64,000 nt of DNA, taken from Glycomyces albidus (GTDB taxonomy: Bacteria; Actinomycetota; Actinomycetes; Mycobacteriales; Micromonosporaceae). The notes under the pieces were generated by a model. The model was not told the origin of the DNA. It saw nothing but the letters and a program-made list of their open reading frames with translations, and did not search any database. Below are positions 40,804-49,639 of the stretch, one piece after another. How positions within the stretch are numbered: position 1 is the first letter of the stretch; each line of letters opens with the position of its first letter. The stretch lies in assembly GCF_009451885.1 (NCBI RefSeq), contig NZ_WIAO01000018.1, positions 1-64,000 on the forward strand, written 5' to 3'. A program made the position numbers and the translations under genes.

Positions 40804-40879
40804 GGGAACTCCCTTTCGAGCCTCGCCGGCGGCGGTCGTCGGCGGGATGACTCCAACCTAGGCTTCGCAAGGCTCGGAC

Positions 40880-40941
40880 AGGGCCGCTCAAAAGGCCCTC
40901 TGAGCCCTGGGACGCGGCCGCCTAGGACTCGCAGTCCCAGG
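40880..40941. promoter_or_regulatory. Two inverted repeats between ADH and its regulator
   Basis: AGGGCC-(8)-GGCCCT at 40880-40899 and CCTAGGACT-CGC-AGTCCCAGG at 40921-40941 (one mismatch) stand between the divergent genes. They are candidate operators for the XRE-type regulator. Confidence 0.5.
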
Positions 40942-40973
40942 CAGAGGACTTGGGGCGCTGGCATGATGGAGGA

Positions 40974-41864
40974 ATGACGACGGTCAACCGCGAGCTCGCC
41001 GACTTCCTGCGGCGAGCTCGGAGCAAAGTGGACCCCGCGCGGGCCGGGCTCCCTCACGACGGCCGGATCCGGAGGGTCCCGGGGCTGCGCCGCGAAGAGG
41101 TGGCGCTGCTGGCCGGCGTGTCGACCGACTACTACACGCGACTGGAGCAGGGCCGCCGGATCACACCGTCGGACGGCGTCCTGGACGCCATCGCCCGGGC
41201 GCTCGGTCTCGACGGGACCGGCCGGGCCCACCTGGGCCACCTGGTCGGCGCTCCGGCGGGCGCGGCGCGCCGGCGCCGGCCGACGGTCCAGCGCGTGCGG
41301 CCGGGCCTGCACCAGCTCCTGGACACCTTGGAGGGCCATCCGGCGCTGATCCTGGGGCGGCGGACCGACGTGCTGGCGAGCAACCGCCTGGCGCGGGCGC
41401 TGTTCGCCGATTTCAACGCGATGCGGCCACCTGAGCGCAACTACGCCCGCTGGATGTTCCTGAGCGAGCAGGCGCGGGCCCTGTTCATGGACTGGGACGA
41501 GCACGCGAGGGCCTGCGTGGAGAACCTGCGGCTCGACCTCGGCACCTACCCGGACGACGAGCTGGCCCTCGGTCTGGTCGCCGAGCTGGTCGAGCAGAGC
41601 CCGGAGTTCCGGGCCTGGTGGGAGGAGCACGGCGTCTTCCAGCGGACGTTCGGCACCAAGCGGCTGCGGCACCCGGTCGTCGGCGAGCTGGCCGTGCAGT
41701 ACGAGACGTTCACGATGCCCGGCGACCGCGACCAGGCGCTCTTCCTCTACACGACCGAGGCCGGCACGTCGTCGCGGGAGGCGATGGACCTGCTCGGCAG
41801 CTGGGTCCTCGCGGAGTCGGGGACGCCGGGTCCGTCGGCTCCGGACCCCGACCCGGAGCCCTGA
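40974..41864 (+). CDS. XRE family regulator with MmyB-like ligand-binding domain
   Basis: This 296-residue protein has an N-terminal HTH (about 30-75: GLRREEVALLAGVSTDYYTR, LEQGRRITPSDGVLDAIARALGL split) and a C-terminal MmyB-like PAS-type domain (from about 105; RTDVLASNRLARALF, NYARWMFL). Such proteins usually control a neighbouring oxidoreductase. Start ATG 40974; GGAGGA touches it directly, so the exact start is slightly uncertain. Confidence 0.9.
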   Translation: MTTVNRELADFLRRARSKVDPARAGLPHDGRIRRVPGLRREEVALLAGVSTDYYTRLEQGRRITPSDGVLDAIARALGLDGTGRAHLGHLVGAPAGAARRRRPTVQRVRPGLHQLLDTLEGHPALILGRRTDVLASNRLARALFADFNAMRPPERNYARWMFLSEQARALFMDWDEHARACVENLRLDLGTYPDDELALGLVAELVEQSPEFRAWWEEHGVFQRTFGTKRLRHPVVGELAVQYETFTMPGDRDQALFLYTTEAGTSSREAMDLLGSWVLAESGTPGPSAPDPDPEP

Positions 41865-41927
41865 TCGGCGCGTCCGGCGCGTCCAGCGCTGCCGGGGCTT
41901 CCTGGCGGCCGGTCGCGTCGGCGCGGC

Positions 41928-42617
41928 TCAGAGGCCGCCGTTGATGACGTGCTCCTGGAAGGTGACCGCCGTGATGCCCTCCTTCGCGCTGAGCCGGGCG
42001 GTCAGCTCCTTGATGGAGCCGCGGCCGGCGAGCATGAGGTCCGTCGAGCGCTCGTCGCTCTCGCCGTCGTGGTTCTCCTCCTCGATCTCGACCACGGTGA
42101 AGCCGCGCTCGGTGCAGGTCGAGAGGGCTTCGGTGAGGGCCGCGGAGGTCGTGTACCGCAGGTGCAGCCGGCCGGAGTGCTTGGCGTGGCGGGCGATCAT
42201 GTCCTCGACGGGGGCGAGGCCGGCGACGACGAGCAGGTGCATGAGGGCGACCGCGGCCGCGATCCAGTAGAGGCCGGCGGCGCAGGAGACCGCGATGGCC
42301 GTGGTGGACCAGATCGAGGCGGCGGTGGTCATGCCGAAGACGAGGTTCCGGTGGAAGAAGATGACGCCCGCGCCGAGGAAGCCGACGCCGGTCACGACCT
42401 GTGCGGCGATGCGGGCGGGGTCGACGCCGGGGGTGCCGGGTTCGATGCCGCCGAAGCCGTAGCGGCCGGCGAGGACGAAGAGGGCGGCGCCGACGGCGAT
42501 GAGCGCGTGGGTGCGCATGCCGGCGGGCTTGCCCTGCCATTCGCGTTCGGCGCCGACGAGGATGCCGAGTGCGAGCGCGAGGGCGACGGGCCCGAGCTGG
42601 GTGAGGAACTCGTTCAT
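41928..42617 (-). CDS. MgtC/SapB family membrane protein
   Basis: This 229-residue protein has the MgtC core ALALGILVGAEREWQGKPAG (about 13-32) and GVGFLGAGVIFFHR with several membrane helices, and a C-terminal ACT-like soluble domain (about 150-229). MgtC proteins support growth at low magnesium and virulence in some bacteria, partly through effects on F-type ATPase. Confidence 0.9.
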   Translation of the reverse strand: MNEFLTQLGPVALALALGILVGAEREWQGKPAGMRTHALIAVGAALFVLAGRYGFGGIEPGTPGVDPARIAAQVVTGVGFLGAGVIFFHRNLVFGMTTAASIWSTTAIAVSCAAGLYWIAAAVALMHLLVVAGLAPVEDMIARHAKHSGRLHLRYTTSAALTEALSTCTERGFTVVEIEEENHDGESDERSTDLMLAGRGSIKELTARLSAKEGITAVTFQEHVINGGL

Positions 42618-42842
42618 AGTGCCGGGGTGGGTACCCGCGCCCGCCGTCGTGAATCCTGCGAGGACCGACGGGAAGGCGACTGCTCCGGTTCTGCCGGTCA
42701 GGCCCGTCCTGTGGGCGGGGCGGTATCCGAGTCCGTTCCCCCGCCCGGCGGAGGGCCTTGCGATGCCGGAGCCGCGTCGGAAGCCCGGCGGCGCGGCGGG
42801 CGGCGTACGGGCCGGAACGGCGGCCGTGCGGACGCCCGGGTC

Positions 42843-43724
42843 CTACGCGAGGAGGTCGGACTCCCACTCGTTCGGGCCTTCGCCGGGGCCGCGCCGGCCT
42901 TTGACGAGGATGTAGTACTCGGCGGCGACCGCGCCGTCGCCGAGCTTGTCGCCGAGGAGGTCGAGCCAGTCGCCGGGGGCGATCTGGGTGGCGTACGCGG
43001 CCATGGCCTCGCGCTTCTGCTGCGCGGCGGTCGGGCCGGCCGTGATGCACGCGTGGATCTCGTCGTCGGCGGAGCCGAAGGGGAGGTCGTCGACGGAGGC
43101 GGCGCCGGCGAAGGGGTTGTCGCTGGCGCCGGCGAAGGCCGCGAACTGGGCCTCGATGACGGCGCGGGGGACGGTGGTCCAGTAGACCTTGCGGATCTCG
43201 TGGGCTTCGCCGAGGTCGGGGCGGTACGACGCGTCGGCGGCGAGGTCGGCGGCGCGCATCGCGACGCGGTGGGCCTGGATGTGGTCGGGGTGCCCGTAGA
43301 ACCCGTCGGGGTCGTAGGTGACGAGGACGTCGGGGCGGCGGTCGCGGACGACGGCGACCAGGTCGGCGGCGGCCTCGTCGACGTCGGCGCCCCAGAAGGC
43401 GCGCGGGTGGTCGTTCGAGGGCAGGCCCATCATGCCGGAGTCGCGCCAGCGGCCGACGCCGCCGAGGAAGTGGGTGTCGGTGACGCCGAGGGCGGCGGTG
43501 GCCTGGCGGTACTCCCAGTACCGGTAGCCGCCGAGCTGGTCGGCCTGGTCGGCCGCGAGCTGCGCGAGGTGCGGGACGCGGATCTCGCCCTCCTCGCCGA
43601 GGGTGCAGGTGACGACGGTGAGCCGGACGTCGGGCCTGGCGGCGTAGTGGGCGAGGGTGGACCCGGTGGAGACGGTCTCGTCGTCGGGGTGGGCGTGGAC
43701 GAACAGGATCCCGCGTGCGCTCAT
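42843..43724 (-). CDS. mshB: GlcNAc-Ins deacetylase MshB (mycothiol biosynthesis), PIG-L family
   Basis: This 293-residue zinc deacetylase has HAHPDDE near the N-terminus (H10, D13, D14 region) and TYDPDGFYGHPDHIQAH, the metal and substrate motifs of MshB. MshB removes the acetyl group from GlcNAc-Ins in mycothiol synthesis. ATG 43724 is chosen by alignment with family N-termini; a 41-codon upstream extension is rejected. The paralogue Mca cannot be excluded, but the GHPDH region fits MshB. Confidence 0.88.
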   Translation of the reverse strand: MSARGILFVHAHPDDETVSTGSTLAHYAARPDVRLTVVTCTLGEEGEIRVPHLAQLAADQADQLGGYRYWEYRQATAALGVTDTHFLGGVGRWRDSGMMGLPSNDHPRAFWGADVDEAAADLVAVVRDRRPDVLVTYDPDGFYGHPDHIQAHRVAMRAADLAADASYRPDLGEAHEIRKVYWTTVPRAVIEAQFAAFAGASDNPFAGAASVDDLPFGSADDEIHACITAGPTAAQQKREAMAAYATQIAPGDWLDLLGDKLGDGAVAAEYYILVKGRRGPGEGPNEWESDLLA

Positions 43725-43832
43725 GGCCCCAAGCCTAACGGCGCGCGGCCGCCCCATGCGCCCCAGCGGACGCCCCGACCGCTCACGCGAAACTTTGCAC
43801 TCTACAGCCCCAGTAAGAGGAAAGCTCGTAAT

Positions 43833-43861
43833 TGTGATGTACCCCATGGACTTACGTCACA
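43833..43861. promoter_or_regulatory. Inverted repeat upstream of sdhC
   Basis: TGTGATGTA (43833-43841) and TACGTCACA (43853-43861) form a dyad with one mismatch and an 11-bp spacer, 22 nt before the sdhC start. It is a candidate redox or carbon-status operator. The arms resemble CRP and Rex half-sites but the spacing fits neither. Confidence 0.45.
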
Positions 43862-43883
43862 GCTTCGGGGATATCCTGCGCTG

Positions 43884-44690
43884 ATGACCACGACCGAAGA
43901 CAGTGCCGTCTCGTCGCCCCCGCGGGCCGCCATCAAGGCGCGGAACCTGCGGATCGACAACTGGCGGCGGGGCCCCATCCTGACGGTTCTCGGCATCACC
44001 GCCTGGGTCGCGTACGCGACCTTCCGGGTCTTCTACCAAGGCGACTACTGGGTCGCCGACTACCACTACCTGACGCCGTTCTACTCCCCGTGCGTCTCCG
44101 ACGGCTGCGTCCCCGAATCCGCCCACTTCGGACGGTTCCTGCCGGACCACCCGCTCATCCCGTACGCGGCGCTGAGCCTGCCGTTCCTGCTCGCGTTCCG
44201 CCTCACCTGCTACTACTACCGCAAGGCGTACTACCGGTCCTTCTGGCTCTCGCCGCCCGCGTGCGCCGTCCCCGACGGACACGCGAAGTACACCGGCGAG
44301 ACCCGCTTCCCGCTGATCCTCCAGAACTTCCACCGGTACTTCTTCTACGCCGCGTTCCTCATCTCCGTCATCAACACCTGGGACGCGATCCTGGCCTTCC
44401 ACTCCCCCGACGGCTTCGGCCTCGGCCTGGGGAACCTGATCCTGTGGGCCAACGTGATCCTGCTGTGGTGCTACACGCTCGGCTGCCACTCGTGCCGCCA
44501 CGTCATGGGCGGGCGCCTCCGGCACTTCTCGAAGCACCCGGTCCGGTACCGCTTCTGGACGCTCTCCAGCGCGCTCAACGCCCGCCACATGATGTGGGCC
44601 TGGATCACGCTCGCGTCCCTGGCGCTCACCGACTTCTACATCATGGCCGTCGCCGCCGGCTGGATCACCGACCTCAGGTTCATCGGGTAA
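43884..44690 (+). CDS. sdhC: Succinate dehydrogenase membrane (cytochrome b) subunit
   Basis: The 268-residue protein has five predicted helices with histidines in QNFHRYFFYAAF, GCHSCRHVMGG and ALNARHMMW that could ligate haem. It is the membrane anchor of the actinobacterial long-form succinate dehydrogenase/fumarate reductase and is followed by its flavoprotein and iron-sulfur subunits. Start ATG 43884. An open frame far upstream is antisense to other genes and is not part of it. Confidence 0.88.
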   Translation: MTTTEDSAVSSPPRAAIKARNLRIDNWRRGPILTVLGITAWVAYATFRVFYQGDYWVADYHYLTPFYSPCVSDGCVPESAHFGRFLPDHPLIPYAALSLPFLLAFRLTCYYYRKAYYRSFWLSPPACAVPDGHAKYTGETRFPLILQNFHRYFFYAAFLISVINTWDAILAFHSPDGFGLGLGNLILWANVILLWCYTLGCHSCRHVMGGRLRHFSKHPVRYRFWTLSSALNARHMMWAWITLASLALTDFYIMAVAAGWITDLRFIG

Positions 44691-44701
44691 AGGGGAATCG
44701 C

Positions 44702-46597
44702 ATGAGCGACAACGCCATCCACGACGTCGAACGCCTCGCCTGCGACGTCCTCGTCATCGGCGCCGGCGGCGCCGGCCTCCGCGCGGCCGTCGAGGCCCGC
44801 CTCGCGGGCAAACGCGTCATCGTCATCTCCAAGTCCCTGTTCGGCAAGGCGCACACCGTCATGGCCGAAGGCGGCGCGGCCGCCGCCATGGGCAACGTCA
44901 ACGCGAACGACAACTGGCAGGTCCACTTCCGCGACACCATGCGCGGCGGCAAGTTCCTCAACAACTACCGGATGGCCGAGATCCACGCCCAGGAGGCGCC
45001 CGACCGGATCTGGGAGCTCGAGACCTACGGGGCCCTGTTCGACCGCACCGCCGACGGCAGGATCAGCCAGCGCAACTTCGGCGGCCACGAGTACCCGCGC
45101 CTCGCCCACGTCGGCGACCGCACCGGCCTCGAACTCATCCGCACCCTCCAGCAGAAGCTCGTCTCGCTCCAGCAGGACGACGAGGCCGCCGGAGAAGGCC
45201 CCGACAAGCTCCAGGTCATCGACGAGACCACCATCACCGAGCTGTTCGTCGAGCAGGGCGCCGTCAAGGGCGCCTTCGGGTACCGGCGCGGGACGGGCCG
45301 CTTCATGGCGATCGCCGCGCCCGCGATCGTCCTCGCCACGGGCGGCATCGGCCGGTCCTTCAAGGTCACATCGAACTCGTGGGAGTACACCGGCGACGGG
45401 CACGCGCTGGCGCTGCGCGCCGGGGCGAGCCTGATCAACATGGAGTTCATCCAGTTCCACCCGACCGGGATGGTCTGGCCCCCTTCGGTGCGCGGCATCC
45501 TGGTGACCGAGTCGGTCCGCGGCGACGGCGGCGTCCTGAAGAACTCCGAGGGCCGGCGGTTCATGTTCGACTACATCCCCGAGGTGTTCAAGGCGCAGTA
45601 CGCCGACAACCCCGAGGAGGCCGACCGCTGGTACACCGACCCCGACCACAACCGGCGGCCGCCCGAGCTGCTCCCCCGCGACGAGGTCGCGCGGGCGATC
45701 AACTCGGAGGTCAAGGCGGGCCGGGGCACCGAGCACGGCGGCGTCTACCTGGACATCGCGTCGCGGCGCAGCGCCGAGTACATCACCGAGCGGCTGCCGT
45801 CGATGTACCACCAGTTCAAGGAGCTCGCGGACGTCGACATCACGGCCGCGCCGATGGAGGTGGGCCCGACCTGCCACTACATCATGGGCGGGGTTGAGGT
45901 CGACGCCGAGACGGCCGCGTCGAAGGTGGTCGGCCTGTACGCGGCCGGGGAGGTCTCCGGGGGCATGCACGGGTCCAACCGGCTCGGCGGGAACTCGCTC
46001 TCGGACCTGCTGGTGTTCGGCAAGCGCGCCGGGGAGTTCGCCGCCGAGCACGCCGCGGTGACCCCGGCGCCGGAGCTGTCCGAGGAGGAGATCGCGGCGG
46101 CCGCGCAGGACGCGCTGCGGCCCTTCGCGAACGACGGCGAGAACCCGTACGAGCTGCAGGCCGCGCTCCAGGCGGTCAACGGCCGGCTCGTCGGCATCAT
46201 CCGCAGGGCCGAGGAGCTCGAGGAAGCCCTCGCCGAGCTGGAGACGCTGCGGCCGCGCATCGCGAACGTCACCGCGGCCGGCGGCCGCGCCTACAACCCC
46301 GGCTGGCACCTCGCCCTCGACCTGCGGAACATGCACCTGTGCTCGGTCGCGACGGCGAAGGCCGCGCTGGAGCGCGACGAGTCGCGCGGCGGGCACACCC
46401 GCGAGGACGCCCCGGGGATGGACCCCGCGTGGCGACGGATCAACCTGGTGGCCTCGCTGGACGGCGACGAGCTGGTGCTGACGCGCCAGGACGTCCCGGC
46501 CATGACGCCGGAGCTGCTGGGGCTGTTCGACCCGAGTGAACTGGCCAAGTACATGACCCCTGAGGAATACCGGTCGACGGAAGCGGAGGACGCCTGA
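44702..46597 (+). CDS. sdhA: Succinate dehydrogenase/fumarate reductase flavoprotein subunit
   Basis: This 631-residue flavoprotein has FAD motif VIGAGGAGLRAAVEA, the AEGGAAAAMGN loop, the covalent-FAD-type histidine region (HTVMAEGG), IQFHPTGMVWPP with the active-site histidine and PMEVGPTCHYIMGGVEVD. It oxidises succinate to fumarate and passes electrons to SdhB. It overlaps sdhB by ATGA (46595-46598). Confidence 0.95.
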   Translation: MSDNAIHDVERLACDVLVIGAGGAGLRAAVEARLAGKRVIVISKSLFGKAHTVMAEGGAAAAMGNVNANDNWQVHFRDTMRGGKFLNNYRMAEIHAQEAPDRIWELETYGALFDRTADGRISQRNFGGHEYPRLAHVGDRTGLELIRTLQQKLVSLQQDDEAAGEGPDKLQVIDETTITELFVEQGAVKGAFGYRRGTGRFMAIAAPAIVLATGGIGRSFKVTSNSWEYTGDGHALALRAGASLINMEFIQFHPTGMVWPPSVRGILVTESVRGDGGVLKNSEGRRFMFDYIPEVFKAQYADNPEEADRWYTDPDHNRRPPELLPRDEVARAINSEVKAGRGTEHGGVYLDIASRRSAEYITERLPSMYHQFKELADVDITAAPMEVGPTCHYIMGGVEVDAETAASKVVGLYAAGEVSGGMHGSNRLGGNSLSDLLVFGKRAGEFAAEHAAVTPAPELSEEEIAAAAQDALRPFANDGENPYELQAALQAVNGRLVGIIRRAEELEEALAELETLRPRIANVTAAGGRAYNPGWHLALDLRNMHLCSVATAKAALERDESRGGHTREDAPGMDPAWRRINLVASLDGDELVLTRQDVPAMTPELLGLFDPSELAKYMTPEEYRSTEAEDA

Positions 46598-47367
46598 TGA
46601 GCACGAGGACCTTCCGGGTGTGGCGCGGCGACGCCGAGGGCGGCGACTTCGCCGAGTTCGACGTCGCCGTCAACGAGGGCGAGGTCGTCCTCGACGTCGT
46701 CCACCGCATCCAGGCCGAGCACGCCCCCGACCTGGCAGTGCGCTGGAACTGCAAGGCCGGCAAGTGCGGTTCGTGCTCGGCCGAGGTGAACGGGATGCCG
46801 CGGCTGATGTGCATGACGCGCATGAACCTCTTCGCGGAGGGCGAGCCGGTCACGATCACGCCCCTGCGGACGTTCCCGGTGGTGCGCGACCTGGTCACCG
46901 ACGTCTCGTTCAACTACGAGAAGGCGCGGCGGATGCCGGCGTTCGCGCCGCCCGCCGACCTGAAGCCGGGCGAGTACCGGATGCAGCAGGTCGACGTGGA
47001 GCGCAGCCAGGAGTTCCGCAAGTGCATCGAGTGCTTCCTGTGCCAGAACACCTGCCACGTCGTGCGCGACCACGAGGAGAACAAGCCGCCGTTCGCGGGG
47101 CCGCGCCTGTTCATCCGCGCGGCCGAGCTCGACATGCACCCGCTCGACGCGCGGGACGACCGGCGCGAGGCGGCGCAGGACGAGCAGGGGCTCGGGTACT
47201 GCAACATCACCAAGTGCTGCACCGAGGTGTGCCCTGAGCACATCAAGATCACCGACAACGCGATCATCCCGATGAAGGAGCGCGTCGCCGGCGACCGGTA
47301 CGACCCGCTGGTGTGGCTGGGACGCAAGATCTTCCGCAAGGGCAGGAGCGGGAGCGCGGCCGGATAG
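46597..47367 (+). CDS. sdhB: Succinate dehydrogenase/fumarate reductase iron-sulfur subunit
   Basis: This 256-residue subunit has the [2Fe-2S] cysteines in NCKAGKCGSCSAEV and a later MCMTRM, the [4Fe-4S] motif CIECFLCQNTC and the [3Fe-4S]-type CNITKCCTEVCP. It carries electrons from SdhA to the membrane quinone site. A strong terminator follows the stop. Confidence 0.95.
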   Translation: MSTRTFRVWRGDAEGGDFAEFDVAVNEGEVVLDVVHRIQAEHAPDLAVRWNCKAGKCGSCSAEVNGMPRLMCMTRMNLFAEGEPVTITPLRTFPVVRDLVTDVSFNYEKARRMPAFAPPADLKPGEYRMQQVDVERSQEFRKCIECFLCQNTCHVVRDHEENKPPFAGPRLFIRAAELDMHPLDARDDRREAAQDEQGLGYCNITKCCTEVCPEHIKITDNAIIPMKERVAGDRYDPLVWLGRKIFRKGRSGSAAG

Positions 47368-47380
47368 GCCGCGCTCGCGC

Positions 47381-47416
47381 GCGAGGGCCCCGCATCGGGT
47401 GATGCGGGGCCCTCGC
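47381..47416. terminator. Terminator after sdhCAB
   Basis: GCGAGGGCCCCGCATC (47381-47396) and its complement (47401-47416) form a perfect 16-bp stem with loop gggt, 13 nt after the sdhB stop and before the converging ohr gene. Confidence 0.88.
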
Positions 47417-47463
47417 GGCGTTCCGGCGGCCGGCTCCCGGACGGGGTCCGGCCTCGGGGTCGT

Positions 47464-47892
47464 CTAGTCGTCGGCCGCTTGGACCAGGTCGATCTCGACG
47501 ATGATGTTGCCCCGGGTGGCGTTGGAGTACGGGCAGATCATGTGGGCCTTCTCGACGAGGCCCTCGGCCACGTCGCGGGTGGCGCCGGGGGTCGCGACCT
47601 CGAGGATCGCGTTGAGGGCGAAGCCCTCGCCCTCCTGGCCGATGCCGACGCTGGCCTCCACCGAGGACGCGCCGAGGTCGACCTTCGCGGTGCGGGCGAC
47701 GGCCTGGAGTGCACTGTGGAAGCAGGCGGCGTAGCCGGCGGCGAAGAGCTGCTCGGGGTTGGCCTTGCCTCCGGGGCCGCCGAGCTCCTTCTGGATGGCG
47801 AGGTCGAGGTCGATGATGCCGTCATCGGTGGCGACGTGGCCGTTGCGGCCCTCGCCGGAGGAGACGGCGTGCGCGACGTACAGCGGTTCCAT
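47464..47892 (-). CDS. ohr: Organic hydroperoxide resistance protein (Ohr)
   Basis: This 142-residue OsmC-fold peroxidase has the catalytic cysteine pair C57 (AACFHSAL) and C120 (HMICPYSNATRGN). It reduces organic hydroperoxides using lipoylated or thiol donors. It is 21 nt downstream of the OhrR gene and cotranscribed with it. Confidence 0.95.
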   Translation of the reverse strand: MEPLYVAHAVSSGEGRNGHVATDDGIIDLDLAIQKELGGPGGKANPEQLFAAGYAACFHSALQAVARTAKVDLGASSVEASVGIGQEGEGFALNAILEVATPGATRDVAEGLVEKAHMICPYSNATRGNIIVEIDLVQAADD

Positions 47893-47913
47893 GTGGTTTC
47901 CCCTTCGGTGGTG

Positions 47914-48360
47914 CTACTCAGTGGTGGTTTCGCGGGTGCGGATCGCTTCGGTGAACTCGTTGAGTCTGTCGCGCAGGGCGACCAGTTCCTCGTAGGACAT
48001 GCCGGAGGCGGAGCCGACGACTCTGGTGATGTCGCAGCCCTGGCTCTCGAGCGCGGCGCCGGCTTCGGTGAGGTGGACGGTGACGCGCCGCTCGTCGTCC
48101 GATTCGCGGCGGCGTTCGACGAACCCGCCGGCTTCGAGGCGCTTGAGCAGCGGCGAGACGGTGCCGGAGTCGAGCTGGAGCTCGTCGCCGAGCTCGGTGA
48201 CCGTGCGGCCGTCGGTCTCCCACAGCGCCATGAGGACCAGGAACTGCGGATAGGTGAGCCCGAGCCGGTCGAGCAGCGGCCGGTACAGCCCGATCACCGC
48301 GCGCGAGGCGGTGTACAGGGCGAAGCAGGCCTGCTCGCGGAGTCTCGGTGTCGCGTCCAT
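47914..48360 (-). CDS. ohrR: MarR-type regulator OhrR
   Basis: This 148-residue winged-helix protein has the redox cysteine near its N-terminus (EQACFALY, C12) and the MarR motifs LTYPQFLVLMALWE and ELQLDSGTVSPLLKRLEAGGFVERR split across residues 55-85. Oxidation of C12 by organic peroxide would release it from the palindrome at 48374-48394. ATG 48360 is chosen because the start 36 bp upstream lies inside the operator. Confidence 0.92.
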   Translation of the reverse strand: MDATPRLREQACFALYTASRAVIGLYRPLLDRLGLTYPQFLVLMALWETDGRTVTELGDELQLDSGTVSPLLKRLEAGGFVERRRESDDERRVTVHLTEAGAALESQGCDITRVVGSASGMSYEELVALRDRLNEFTEAIRTRETTTE

Positions 48361-48373
48361 GTAGAGAACCGTA

Positions 48374-48394
48374 GCGCACAACCGAGTTGTGCGC
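48374..48394. promoter_or_regulatory. OhrR operator
   Basis: GCGCACAAC-CGA-GTTGTGCGC (48374-48382, spacer 48383-48385, 48386-48394) is a perfect 9+9 inverted repeat 14 nt before the ohrR start, where a MarR/OhrR dimer would bind. Confidence 0.88.
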
Positions 48395-48411
48395 AACCTA
48401 CTTGCTCCGGC

Positions 48412-48975
48412 CTACTCCTTGCCGATGCCGGTGGCGGCGGCGACCGCCTTGAAGGCCGCCTCGGGGTCGTCGATGACCGCGCGGGAGAAGTTCCCGGCGA
48501 TGAGGAGTTCGGCGAAGCCGTGCGCGAGCGACCAGGCGGCCAGCGCGCGGGCGTTGAAGCCGGCGTCCGGATCGGCGCCGCCGGAGCCGCGGTGGAGGGC
48601 CGCGCCGGAGCGGGCCTCGGCGCGCAGGAGGTCGGGGTCGTCGACGTGGAGCAGTTCGGGTCGGAACATGATCGCGAAGTAGGCCCGGTGGTCGATGGCG
48701 AAGCGGACGTAGGCGGCGCCGACGGCCGAGAAGTCGCCGGTGGTGGCCCAGGCGCGTTCGAGGGCGTCGGCGAGGCGGTCGAACCCTTCGGCGGCGACGG
48801 CCGTGAGGAGGCCGGCCTTGTCGCCGAAGTGGTGGGCCGGTGCGGCGTGCGAGACGCCGGCGCGCTTGGCGACGGCGCGGAGGCTCAGGGCGCTCGGGCC
48901 GGTCTCGGCCACGGCCGCGACGGCCGCGTCGATGAGGGCCCGGCGGAGGTCGCCGTGGTGGTAGCGGTCGGTCAC
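48412..48975 (-). CDS. TetR family regulator
   Basis: The 187-residue protein has a TetR DNA-binding domain (HHGDLRRALIDAAVAAVAE, then AGVSHAAPAHHFGDKAGLL) and a helical effector domain. GTG 48975 is chosen: an in-frame ATG at 49014 would lie inside the operator, while the minus-strand promoter TTGACA-16-TAGAGT puts transcription close to GTG 48975. It is divergent from a small membrane protein it probably represses. Confidence 0.88.
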   Translation of the reverse strand: MTDRYHHGDLRRALIDAAVAAVAETGPSALSLRAVAKRAGVSHAAPAHHFGDKAGLLTAVAAEGFDRLADALERAWATTGDFSAVGAAYVRFAIDHRAYFAIMFRPELLHVDDPDLLRAEARSGAALHRGSGGADPDAGFNARALAAWSLAHGFAELLIAGNFSRAVIDDPEAAFKAVAAATGIGKE

Positions 48976-48997
48976 GCGGACCACTCTAGCGCGGATC

Positions 48998-49053
48998 TTG
49001 ACAGTGTCAACCACTGCGCGCTATTCTCCATGCAATAACTTGACAATGTCAAG
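48998..49053. promoter_or_regulatory. Two TetR operators overlapping divergent -35 boxes
   Basis: TTGACA-G-TGTCAA (48998-49010) and CTTGACA-A-TGTCAAG (49039-49053) are two near-identical palindromes. Each includes a TTGACA -35 box, on both strands, so one protein can block both divergent promoters. Downstream boxes such as TATTCT (plus strand) and TAGAGT (minus strand) lie at 16-18 bp. Confidence 0.8.
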
Positions 49054-49093
49054 ACCGCTGTGCACCACCAGCACTCCGAGATTGGAAGCCCCG

Positions 49094-49516
49094 ATGTTCG
49101 AGTCCGCCTTCGCCCTGAGCGACGCCTCCCGCCTCCTGGCCGGGATCGTCCTGCTCACCGTCGTCACCATCGAGTTCGGCGGCACCTTCCTGGTCCGGAT
49201 CGCCAGCGGCAAGGTGCCCTTCACCGAATTCCAGAAGTCGTTCTCCCGCGCCGGGCACGCCCACGCCGGCGTCCTGGTCATCCTCAGCCTCATCGGGCTG
49301 GTCCTGGCCGACGCGACCGGCCTGGACGGGTTCTGGGGCTGGACCGCCCGCGCCGCGATCCCGCTCGCGGCGATCCTCATGTCCGGCGGGTTCTTCGCCG
49401 CGATGGCCGGCAAGGGCCGCACCGAGCCGAACCGGGCGATCGCGGTCCTCTACGCCGGCGCCGCGAGCCTCGCCGCGGGAACCCTGACGCTCGGGATCGG
49501 CCTCCTGGCCGCCTGA
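49094..49516 (+). CDS. Unknown four-helix membrane protein controlled by TetR
   Basis: This 140-residue protein has four predicted helices (about 12-35, 52-70, 78-98, 115-138) and a conserved-looking FSRAGHAHAGVLVILSLIGL at helix 2. It has no signal for a known transporter family. ATG 49094 is chosen because an upstream extension crosses the operators. It is the divergent target of the TetR gene. Confidence 0.75.
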   Translation: MFESAFALSDASRLLAGIVLLTVVTIEFGGTFLVRIASGKVPFTEFQKSFSRAGHAHAGVLVILSLIGLVLADATGLDGFWGWTARAAIPLAAILMSGGFFAAMAGKGRTEPNRAIAVLYAGAASLAAGTLTLGIGLLAA

Positions 49517-49639
49517 GGCCGGCGGCGCCCGCCGCGGGACCGGACCAGCCGCCGAAACCCCCGCGCCCCCGGTGGGCGCCCCCTCCTTCCGAGGTCGCGC
49601 CGCACGGGCGCGGCGCGGGCCCGCCTACACTTGACTCTC

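Noticed and set aside
43832-43862. Canonical CRP or Rex binding site before sdhC
   Set aside because: The half-sites resemble them but the 11-bp spacer does not fit; kept only as a generic dyad.
41949-43883. Long plus-strand frame continuous with sdhC
   Set aside because: It is antisense to MgtC and MshB, both with clear family motifs; the true sdhC starts at 43884.
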